NCBI GenBank assembly: GCA_023412655.1
Contig: JAEYNH010000026.1
Span: forward strand, 1 to 8,125
Direction: 5' to 3'
Origin: Pseudomonadota bacterium
GTDB taxonomy: Bacteria > Pseudomonadota > Alphaproteobacteria > Caulobacterales > Caulobacteraceae
Length of the DNA: 8,125 bases
In this document: positions 1 through 5,800 of the stretch, piece by piece
Position numbering within the stretch: position 1 is the first letter of the stretch
Layout of the letters: each line of letters starts with the position of its first letter
Notes under the pieces: generated by a model
Database searches by the model: none
What the model was told of the DNA's origin: nothing
Seen by the model: the letters and a program-made list of their open reading frames with translations, nothing else
Program-made: the position numbers and the translations under genes

Positions 1-210
1 TTCGAACTGGCGGCTCGCGACGGGCTGCGGACCGCGGAGCTGATCGCGGTGGCCGGCGCGGCGGACTATTGGCGCCGACTGGGCTTCGCGGAGGCCGAGG
101 CGCCGGCGGTCCTGGCGGTCAAGGTCGCCACCTATGGCCCGCAGGCCCGCTGGATGACGCGGCCGATCGTCGCGCCGGAGGAGCCGCGGGCCCCCGGCAC
201 ATTCAGATAA
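1..210 (+). CDS. GNAT-family N-acetyltransferase, C-terminal fragment
   Basis: Frame 1 is open from the window edge to a TAA at 208-210 and gives the last 69 residues of a protein whose start lies outside the window. The segment AADYWRRLGF (residues 20-29) resembles the C-terminal part of the GNAT acetyltransferase fold, where an aromatic residue followed by a short helix and 'LGF' sits next to the acetyl-CoA site. The tail that follows (VKVATYGPQARWMTRPI) resembles the ends of small GNAT enzymes of the YhbS type. Enzymes of this family move an acetyl group from acetyl-CoA to an amine; the substrate cannot be read from this piece. A 6-bp inverted repeat (221-226 with 255-260) lies downstream but has no T-run, so it is at best a weak terminator. 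The family call is moderately sure; the function is unknown. Confidence 0.65.
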   Translation, partial: FELAARDGLRTAELIAVAGAADYWRRLGFAEAEAPAVLAVKVATYGPQARWMTRPIVAPEEPRAPGTFR

Positions 211-435
211 GGGCGCACCCCGCGCAGCCCGAACACCGAGGCGCCGGAGGGCCGTGCGCGTGATCACCGGCGTGAGGGCCGCCAGCATCACCGCCGCCCG
301 CCGCACGTGGGAAACTTCGAACAACCGGTACCGGCGGGAGCCGAAGCGCCCTAAACCGATGCCTAGTAAGGGTCTCCAGGCTGGCGCGGCGCGCGGGCGG
401 GAAGGCCAGTCATACCCCGCAGAAAGCGAGCGTTC
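211..435 (+). other. Non-coding region upstream of the RTX protein gene
   Basis: These 225 bases separate the acetyltransferase fragment from the RTX gene. They contain a perfect 10-bp palindrome CCGGTACCGG at 325-334, which could be a regulator site or chance. The stretch CCTAAACC near 350 matches the alphaproteobacterial -10 consensus GCTANAWC at only six of eight positions and has no clear -35 partner. An open frame from GTG 254 to 439 overlaps the RTX start as ATGA and has GGAGG three bases before it, but its 61-residue product is basic, arginine-rich and unlike any family I recognise, so it is not called as a gene. No confident promoter is assigned. Confidence 0.5.
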
Positions 436-3084
436 ATGAGCAGCGTCGTCAGCGTAAGCGCGACCACCGCAGACGGCCCCTATGGCGTGGGCCAGACCAT
501 CAACATAGCCGTCACCTTCGACGATCCCGTCGTCGTCGAGGGGCCCGATTGGCCGACGCTGAGCCTCTCCACCGGCGGCGTGGCGACCTACCAAACCCTG
601 AGCAGCGCCACGACACTGACGTTCGCCTATACCGTGCAGGCTGGACAGACCTCCGCGGACCTGGACTACGCCGGGCTCAACGCCCTCACGGGCGATATCC
701 GAGACACCAGTTCAGCGCCCGCCGACCTGACACTGCCGGTCCCTGGCGCGGCGGGTTCGCTGGGCGCCAACAGCGCCATCGTGATCGACACGACCGCTCC
801 GACCCTGGCGATCACCAGCAACGTCAGCCAGCTGAAGGCCGGCGAGACCGCGACCATCACCTTCACCTTCAGCGAAGACGTTCAGGCGTTCACGGCCGCC
901 GATGTCGTCACCAGCGGCGGGACCCTGGGCACCCTCAGCGGTTCCGGGGCCTCCTACACCGCAACCTTCACCCCGACCGGCAACTCAACCGGCGCCGCCA
1001 GCATCACCGTCAAGCCGGGGGTCTACACCGACCTGGCGGGCAACAGCGGCGCGGGCGGGAACTCGCCAGCCCTGACGTTCGACACGCTCCGACCTTCCCT
1101 GGCCCAGGCGATCGCCATCTCGGACACGGCCTTGAAGATCGGCGACACGGCGACCGTCACCTTCACGTTCAGCGAGGCGGTCACCGGCTTCACGGTCGGC
1201 GACGTCACCGTCCCCAGCGGTAGCCTGTCCGGGCTGGCGAGCAGCGATGACGGCGTCACCTGGACCGCCACCCTGACGCCCGCCGGCGCCACCAGCGACG
1301 CCACCAACGTCCTGACCCTCAACTACGCCGGGATCACCGACCTGGCGGGCAACGCCGGCGTCGGCACGGCCCAGTCCGGCAACTACGCCGTCGACACGAT
1401 CCGCCCGAGCCTGGAAAGCGCGATCACCATTTCGGACACCACGCTGATCGCCGGCGAGACCGCGACCGTCACCTTCACGTTCAGCGAGGCGGTCACCGGC
1501 TTCACGGCGGACGACGTCACCGTCCCCCACGGTAGCCTGTCCGAACCGGGGAGCAGCGATGGCGGCGTCACCTGGACCGCCACCCTGACGCCCGCCGGCG
1601 CCACCACCGCCGCCACAAACGTCCTGACCCTCGACCACACCGGGATCACCGACCTGGCGGGCAACGCCGGCGTCGGCTCGGCGACTTCCGGAAACTACGC
1701 CGTCGATACGGTCGGACCGAGCCTGAACGGGATCGCCATCTCGGACACGGCCTTGAAGATCGGCGACACGGCGACTGTCACGTTCACGTTCAGCGAGGCG
1801 ATCACCGGCTTCACGGCGGACGATGTCACCGTCCCCAACGGGGATTTGTCCGGGCTGGCGAGCAGCGACGGCGGCATTACCTGGACCGCAACGCTTACGC
1901 CCAACAGCTCAACCACCGCCGCCACAAACGTCCTGACCCTCGACCACACCGGGATCACCAACCTGGCGGGCAACGCCGGCGTTGGCACCGCCGACTCCGG
2001 CAACTACGCCGTCGACACGGTCCGCCCGAGCCTGGCCAGCGCGATCACCATTTCGGACACCACGCTGATCGCCGGCGAGACCGCGACCGTCACCTTCACG
2101 TTCAGCGAGGCGGTCACCGGCTTCACGGCGGACGACGTCACCGTCCCCAACGGGGATTTGTCCGGGCTGGCGAGCAGCGACGGCGGCATTACCTGGACCG
2201 CAACGCTTACGCCCAACAGCTCAACCACCGCCGCCACAAACGTCCTGACCCTCGACTACACCGGGATCACCGACATGGCGGGCAACGCCGGCGTCGGCTC
2301 GGCCGACTCCGGCAACTACGCCGTCGACACCACGGCCCCCCCCCCACCGCCGCCGCCGCCACCGGGGCCGGGGCCGGGGCCCGACCCGGACGCGATCGTG
2401 GTGAGCCCTCCGTCCGGCGGGGACGGGCTGTTCGAGATCGGCGGCAACGAGGCCCCGAACCTGATCGACCTGACGCAGGTCATCCCCGGCGGGGCGGGCG
2501 CCATCGTCATGGCGGGCGGCGGGACCGACACCGTGCTGGGCGGCCTGCACAGCGACTACCTGCACGGCGGGACCGGCGACGACAGCATCGCGGCGGGAGG
2601 CGGTCTCGACACCGTCCGCGGCGGCCAGGGCGACGACTGGCTGCACGGCAACGCCGGCGAGGACGTGCTGTTCGGCGACCTGGGCGGGGACATCATGCAC
2701 GGCGGCCGGGGAGCCGACATGGTGCATGGCGGCGCCGGGGCCGACACCCTATTGGGCGACGCCGGCGACGACGTGGTGCGCGGGGGCCAGGGCGACGACG
2801 TGATCTTCGGCGGCGAGGGCGACGACCTCATCTCGGGCGACCGGGGCGACGACACCCTGGTGGGCGGCGCCGGAGCCGACACCTTCTCCACCTTCGGCGA
2901 CGCCGGCCTGGACGTGATCACCGACTTCAACGCCGCCGAGGGCGACCGCCTGCGGATCGAGGACGGGGCGAGCTATGCCGTGCGGCAGGAAGGCGCCGAT
3001 GTGATCGTCGAGGTGGCCGGCGGCGCCCGGGTGGTGCTGCTGGACGTGCAGCTCTCCACCCTGGGCGACGGCTGGATCGTCTGA
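436..3084 (+). CDS. RTX-type secreted protein with six Ig-like repeats
   Basis: The 882-residue product is a probable type I secreted, calcium-binding surface or adhesin-like protein. Residues 1-118 form a first Ig-like unit of the 'TTADGPYGVGQTI...FDDPV' type common in large bacterial repeat proteins. Residues 118-216 form a second, divergent unit (LKAGETATITFTFSEDV). Residues 216-320, 320-424, 424-527 and 527-631 are four closely related units with FTFSEA, TWTATLTP and DLAGNAGVG motifs. A proline-rich linker follows (635-652). Residues 694-817 hold about 14 RTX nonapeptides (GGxGxDxUx), which bind Ca2+ in a beta-roll. The end, with DVITDFNAAEGD, resembles the C-terminal secretion region of such proteins. 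There is no N-terminal signal peptide and no cysteine, and only about four lysines, as expected for an ABC-type exporter substrate. No exporter genes lie in the window. The ATG at 436 has only a weak ribosome site (GAG at 428-430). No enzymatic domain is seen. Confidence 0.88.
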   Translation: MSSVVSVSATTADGPYGVGQTINIAVTFDDPVVVEGPDWPTLSLSTGGVATYQTLSSATTLTFAYTVQAGQTSADLDYAGLNALTGDIRDTSSAPADLTLPVPGAAGSLGANSAIVIDTTAPTLAITSNVSQLKAGETATITFTFSEDVQAFTAADVVTSGGTLGTLSGSGASYTATFTPTGNSTGAASITVKPGVYTDLAGNSGAGGNSPALTFDTLRPSLAQAIAISDTALKIGDTATVTFTFSEAVTGFTVGDVTVPSGSLSGLASSDDGVTWTATLTPAGATSDATNVLTLNYAGITDLAGNAGVGTAQSGNYAVDTIRPSLESAITISDTTLIAGETATVTFTFSEAVTGFTADDVTVPHGSLSEPGSSDGGVTWTATLTPAGATTAATNVLTLDHTGITDLAGNAGVGSATSGNYAVDTVGPSLNGIAISDTALKIGDTATVTFTFSEAITGFTADDVTVPNGDLSGLASSDGGITWTATLTPNSSTTAATNVLTLDHTGITNLAGNAGVGTADSGNYAVDTVRPSLASAITISDTTLIAGETATVTFTFSEAVTGFTADDVTVPNGDLSGLASSDGGITWTATLTPNSSTTAATNVLTLDYTGITDMAGNAGVGSADSGNYAVDTTAPPPPPPPPPGPGPGPDPDAIVVSPPSGGDGLFEIGGNEAPNLIDLTQVIPGGAGAIVMAGGGTDTVLGGLHSDYLHGGTGDDSIAAGGGLDTVRGGQGDDWLHGNAGEDVLFGDLGGDIMHGGRGADMVHGGAGADTLLGDAGDDVVRGGQGDDVIFGGEGDDLISGDRGDDTLVGGAGADTFSTFGDAGLDVITDFNAAEGDRLRIEDGASYAVRQEGADVIVEVAGGARVVLLDVQLSTLGDGWIV
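1417..1527 (+). repeat. 111-bp direct repeat, copy 1 (unit 4); copy 2 at 2038-2148
   Basis: The 111 bases here are identical to 2038-2148, an offset of 621 bp (207 codons, two Ig-like units). They cover the first half of units 4 and 6, from just after the inter-unit junction to the 'VTVP' segment. Identity with no synonymous differences points to recent duplication or gene conversion. Confidence 0.9.
1825..1944 (+). repeat. 120-bp direct repeat, copy 1 (unit 5); copy 2 at 2137-2256
   Basis: The 120 bases here are identical to 2137-2256, an offset of 312 bp (104 codons, one unit). They cover the second half of units 5 and 6 (NGDLSGLASSDGG and following). The second copy begins inside the end of the 111-bp repeat at 2038-2148, so unit 6 is almost wholly built from stretches identical to units 4 and 5. 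Confidence 0.9.
2336..2381 (+). repeat. C10 homopolymer, (CCG)4 and (GGGGCC)3 tract coding the Pro/Gly linker
   Basis: Ten consecutive C occupy 2336-2345, four CCG triplets 2347-2358 and three GGGGCC units 2364-2381. In frame they code for nine prolines followed by alternating Gly-Pro. The tract sits exactly between the Ig-like repeats and the RTX/secretion part. Homopolymer runs of this length are prone to slippage. The complementary strand is rich in G-runs and could form a G-quadruplex. Confidence 0.85.
2515..2886 (+). repeat. RTX nonapeptide repeat block
   Basis: About 14 tandem nine-residue units following GGxGxDxUx are seen at residues 694-817, for example GQGDDWLHG, GAGADTLLG and GEGDDLISG. 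In this fold each turn binds Ca2+ through the conserved Gly/Asp loop, and folding occurs outside the cell where calcium is high. The first two units (GGGTDTVLG, GLHSDYLHG) and DLGGDIMHG are the most degenerate. Confidence 0.9.
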
Positions 3085-3097
3085 CCCGGCGGCGGGC

Positions 3098-3643
3098 TCA
3101 GGCGGGGACGTAGGTGAGCCGCACCGCGTCCTCGCCGATCAGCTCGTGGGAAACCAGGCGCAGGGGTGGCCGGGGCCCGGCGAAATAGGGCTTGCCGCCG
3201 CCGCGCACGAAGGGCCGGAGGTAGAGCCGGTACTCGTCGAGCAGGCCGTACTGCGCCAGGCTGGCGGCGAGCTCGGGACCGGCCACGTCGAACTCGCCCT
3301 CCATCTCGGCCTTGAGCCGCCGGACCGTGGCCTCGACATCGTCCGCGACCAGGGTGGCGTTGGGCCCCACAGACTCCAGGGTGCGCGAGAACACCCATTT
3401 GGGCCTGGCCCGCCAGGCCTCGGCGTAGTCGCGCTCGACCTCGCCCCATTCGGGACGGTCCTCGTCCCAGTAGCGCATCAGCTCGTAGAGCCGCCGGCCG
3501 TAGAGGCAGCCGGCGAGGCCGCGGACGTGGTCGTTGAAGTGGCGGTGCAGCACCGGCCCCGGCATCGGCAGGTCGAGCTCGCCGTCGGGCCCGGCCACAT
3601 AGCCGTCCAGGGACTGCATCATTCCGAACACGAGCCTGGCCAT
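3098..3643 (-). CDS. Dihydrofolate reductase family protein (RibD C-terminal-like)
   Basis: The 181-residue product is a stand-alone RibD-C/DHFR-fold protein. It shows the N-terminal signature SLDGYVAGPDGELD (11-24), the helix YGRRLYELMRYW (48-59), KWVFSRTL (82-89), the probable NADPH-binding turn AGPEL (121-125) and the C-terminal LLDEYRLYLRPFVRGGGKPYF (134-154) typical of this family. Characterised members reduce pterin- or riboflavin-pathway-like substrates with NADPH, but most, like this one, have no known substrate. The length is full for the family. An excellent ribosome site (AGGAGGGG, then ACC) precedes the ATG at 3643. It is last in the five-gene minus-strand run, 30 bases after the hydrolase stop, and ends 13 bases from the convergent RTX gene stop. 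The 13-base gap holds only a 4-bp hairpin without a T-run, so no clear terminator is seen. Confidence 0.85.
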   Translation of the reverse strand: MARLVFGMMQSLDGYVAGPDGELDLPMPGPVLHRHFNDHVRGLAGCLYGRRLYELMRYWDEDRPEWGEVERDYAEAWRARPKWVFSRTLESVGPNATLVADDVEATVRRLKAEMEGEFDVAGPELAASLAQYGLLDEYRLYLRPFVRGGGKPYFAGPRPPLRLVSHELIGEDAVRLTYVPA

Positions 3644-3673
3644 GGTCCCCTCCTGTCCCGCGTCTGACGGCGG

Positions 3674-4741
3674 CTATTCCGAGCGCTTCAGCAGGTCGGC
3701 GAGTTCGTCCTGCCAGAGGATGGCCCAGGTGTGGCTGCCGTGGCCGCGGGTCTGGGCGGTGGCGGGCAGCAGGATGAAGCGGGTGGTGGGCAGGCGCCTG
3801 GCGGCGGCCTCGGCGAGGCCCAACTCGGGCGGGTTGATGAAGTCGTCCGCCGAGTTCACCCAGGTCATGGGCGCGGTGATCTTCTCGAGGTCCTTCGAGG
3901 GATCGTAGGTGCGGGACGAGGCGACCTGCCAGATGAAGTCGTTGGCGTCCATGGTCGCCACGCGGCGCGGCAGCTCCCGGGCCAGCCAGGCGTCGGCGGC
4001 GGCCCCGGTCGGCATCTGCTGCTGCCATGGGATGGGCGAGGAGCCGGCGAGGATCAGCAGCATGGACGCGGCGCGCAGCCCCTGCTCGGGCTGGGCCTGG
4101 TAGTCGCCGCCCTGATAGGCCGGATCGGAGGTGATGGCGTTCATGGCCATCTGGCGCCAGACGCGGTTGCGGCCGGCGATCTCCACCGGCTGGCAGCCCA
4201 TGGGCATCAGGGCCTTGGCGCCCTCAGGCCACTGGGTCGCCCACATGAAGCCGTGCATGCAGCCCATGGACGTGCCCATGATCAGGCGCAGCTGCTTCAC
4301 GCCCAGCTTCTCGGTGACGAGGCGGTGCTGGGCCTCGACCATGTCGGCGTAGTCGTACTTCGGGAACCTGGCCCGCAGGCCGTCCGAGGGCTTGGACGAG
4401 CCGCCGTGGCCGATGTTGTCCGGCAGGATGATGAAGTACTTGGCCGGGTCGAGCAGGGCGCCCGGGCCGAACAGCATGGCGAACTGCGGGGCCAGGAACT
4501 GTTTCCCCGAGCCGCCGGTGCCGTGGAGGATGAGCACGGCGTTGTCGATCTCGCCCTTGGCGTTGCGGTGCGGGGTCCCCAGGGTGTGATAGCGCAGGCG
4601 CAGTTCCGGCAGGGTCTCACCGCTCTGGAACCGGAAGTCCCTGACGATCCAGTCCTGGGTGGTGGGCTGAGGCGCCGCCAGGGCGGCCGTGACGGCGGAG
4701 AACGCGAGGGCGAGGCCGGCGAGGACGGCGGAGAACTTCAT
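3674..4741 (-). CDS. Exported alpha/beta hydrolase, MetX-like
   Basis: The 355-residue product is an alpha/beta-hydrolase resembling homoserine O-acetyltransferase (MetX) in layout. The ATG at 4741 is preferred over one 24 bases upstream because GAAGG lies seven bases before it and the protein then starts with a clean signal peptide (K2, hydrophobic 3-21, likely cut after ALA at 22). Visible elements are the oxyanion-region HGTGGSG (73-79), the nucleophile elbow GTSMG with Ser158, Asp299 or Asp300 in NSADDF, and His334 or His337 in GHGSHTW, giving a plausible Ser-Asp-His triad. Export to the periplasm argues against a role in methionine biosynthesis and suggests ester, lactone or acyl hydrolysis. 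It starts 10 bases after the Rieske gene stop and its ribosome site overlaps that stop, so translation is probably coupled. The substrate is unknown. Confidence 0.82.
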   Translation of the reverse strand: MKFSAVLAGLALAFSAVTAALAAPQPTTQDWIVRDFRFQSGETLPELRLRYHTLGTPHRNAKGEIDNAVLILHGTGGSGKQFLAPQFAMLFGPGALLDPAKYFIILPDNIGHGGSSKPSDGLRARFPKYDYADMVEAQHRLVTEKLGVKQLRLIMGTSMGCMHGFMWATQWPEGAKALMPMGCQPVEIAGRNRVWRQMAMNAITSDPAYQGGDYQAQPEQGLRAASMLLILAGSSPIPWQQQMPTGAAADAWLARELPRRVATMDANDFIWQVASSRTYDPSKDLEKITAPMTWVNSADDFINPPELGLAEAAARRLPTTRFILLPATAQTRGHGSHTWAILWQDELADLLKRSE

Positions 4742-4751
4742 TCGGGAACCT

Positions 4752-5774
4752 TCAGACCACAGCAAGCGGGGTTGGCGCGTCGTGGCTGGCGGCGACGCGG
4801 GACTGGAACCAGGCGATGCCCGCCTCGTGCTTCGGCGACAGCACGCCGGCCCGATAGACGCCGGCGTCCAGGTTGCGCTGGACCATCTCGCAGATGTCCT
4901 TGTCCTGGGCGGTGACGCGATCGGAGACGACGAACATCTCGGCGAGTTCGGCCAGCTTCGACGGATCGAAGAAGTAGAAGTAGTCGAGGCGGGTGCTCTC
5001 GGGCCCCGTCGCCGTCATCCGCTCGACCATGTAGCCGTGGCGATAGGTGTTGATGGCCAGGTTCGGCCACATCCAGGCCCAGAGGCCGGCGTTGACGCTG
5101 CCGTCCCGGGCCGGCGCGGCGTGGAAACAGAGGTCGCCGTCGATCTCGACGCTGTAGTCCTCGACCACGATGTCCTGCTCGAACTCGGGATGGACCATGG
5201 GCAGGTGATAGCCCTCGAGGTAGTTCTCGACGTAGGTCTTCCAGTTGCAGGCGATGTGGTGGGTGCGCCGCTCGGTGAGGCCGTACTCGGGAAGCCCGGC
5301 GGCCCAGCGGGCGTCGAGGGGGGCCAGCATGTCGGCGAGCGGGGCGGCGGCCATGTCCAGGTTGACGAAGACCATCCCCCGCCAGGTGTCGACCCGGACC
5401 GGATAGAGGCTGAAGTTGCGCGGGTCGAAGCCGTCGGCGGCGCCGAAGTCGGTGGCGGCGCGCAAACGCCCGTCCAGCATGTAGCGCCAGCCGTGATAGC
5501 GGCAGACGAACTGGTCGCCGCAGTTGCCGGTCCCATCGTGCACCAGCCCGCCCGCGCGGTGGCGGCAGACATTGTGGAACGCGGCCAGCCCCCCACGCCC
5601 CGCGGCGCTGCGGACCACCACCACGGGGGCGCCGCCCACCACGTCGGCCACGTAGTCGCCCACGGCCTGGAGCATGGAGACGTGGCCGACGAACTGCCAG
5701 GTGCGGCGCAGGATGCGGGCGCGGTCGGCGGCCAGGGCCGCCTCCCCTCGGTAGAACTCGACGGGCAACATCAT
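4752..5774 (-). CDS. Rieske non-heme iron oxygenase, alpha subunit
   Basis: The 340-residue product is the catalytic subunit of an aromatic-ring-hydroxylating-type (Rieske) oxygenase. The N-terminal Rieske domain holds the [2Fe-2S] ligands Cys70, His72, Cys91 and His94 (CRH...CRYH). The C-terminal catalytic domain has the segment NWKTYVENYLEGYH with His190 and His195 as iron ligands, and the carboxylate is probably Asp291 in QDKDICEMVQRNL. Glu187 occupies the place of the bridging Asp of naphthalene dioxygenase, as in carnitine and choline/betaine monooxygenases, so a quaternary-ammonium-like substrate is possible but not shown. The start is one of two adjacent ATGs (5774 or 5771) behind a strong GGAGG. 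The open frame extends far upstream, but that part is antisense noise across the permease gene. No ferredoxin, reductase or beta subunit is in the window. It is third in the five-gene run, 26 bases after the permease. Confidence 0.9.
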   Translation of the reverse strand: MMLPVEFYRGEAALAADRARILRRTWQFVGHVSMLQAVGDYVADVVGGAPVVVVRSAAGRGGLAAFHNVCRHRAGGLVHDGTGNCGDQFVCRYHGWRYMLDGRLRAATDFGAADGFDPRNFSLYPVRVDTWRGMVFVNLDMAAAPLADMLAPLDARWAAGLPEYGLTERRTHHIACNWKTYVENYLEGYHLPMVHPEFEQDIVVEDYSVEIDGDLCFHAAPARDGSVNAGLWAWMWPNLAINTYRHGYMVERMTATGPESTRLDYFYFFDPSKLAELAEMFVVSDRVTAQDKDICEMVQRNLDAGVYRAGVLSPKHEAGIAWFQSRVAASHDAPTPLAVV

Positions 5775-5800
5775 CGGGCCCTCCTTCGCCTGTCCAGGTT

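Larger units (their letters stand above)
789..2330 (+). repeat. Five tandem Ig-like repeat units (protein units 2-6)
   Basis: Each unit begins near a 'DT-x-x-P' junction (residues 118, 216, 320, 424 and 527) and is about 98-105 residues long. Units 3-6 are near copies at both protein and DNA level; unit 2 is diverged. The pattern of identity alternates. The first halves of units 3 and 5 share the ALKIGDTATV version and those of units 4 and 6 share TLIAGETATV. The second halves instead pair as 5 with 6 (PNSSTTAATN) and, more loosely, 3 with 4 (PAGAT). Confidence 0.85.

Noticed and set aside
69..263. Plus-strand frame giving a Gly/Arg-rich 64-residue product
   Set aside because: It is the shifted frame of the acetyltransferase end, with composition typical of a shadow.
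309..340. Possible general-stress (EcfG-type GGAAC-N16-CGTT) promoter before the RTX gene
   Set aside because: The -35-like GGAAAC is imperfect and no CGTT lies at the required spacing.
254..439. A 61-codon open frame that overlaps the RTX start as ATGA and has GGAGG just upstream
   Set aside because: The product is arginine-rich with no recognisable motif or fold, the GTG start is only three bases from the ribosome-like site, and such frames are common in GC-rich DNA.
1111..2256. Regular direct repeats that might suggest a CRISPR or minisatellite array
   Set aside because: They are in-frame protein repeats of about 104 codons with no unique spacers of CRISPR size.
985..2930. Several long minus-strand frames across the RTX gene
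   Set aside because: They mirror the codon periodicity and internal repeats of the plus-strand gene, lack ribosome sites and match no family.
3085..3097. CCCG-GCGG-CGGG hairpin between the convergent stops as a bidirectional terminator
   Set aside because: Only four base pairs and no T-run on either strand.
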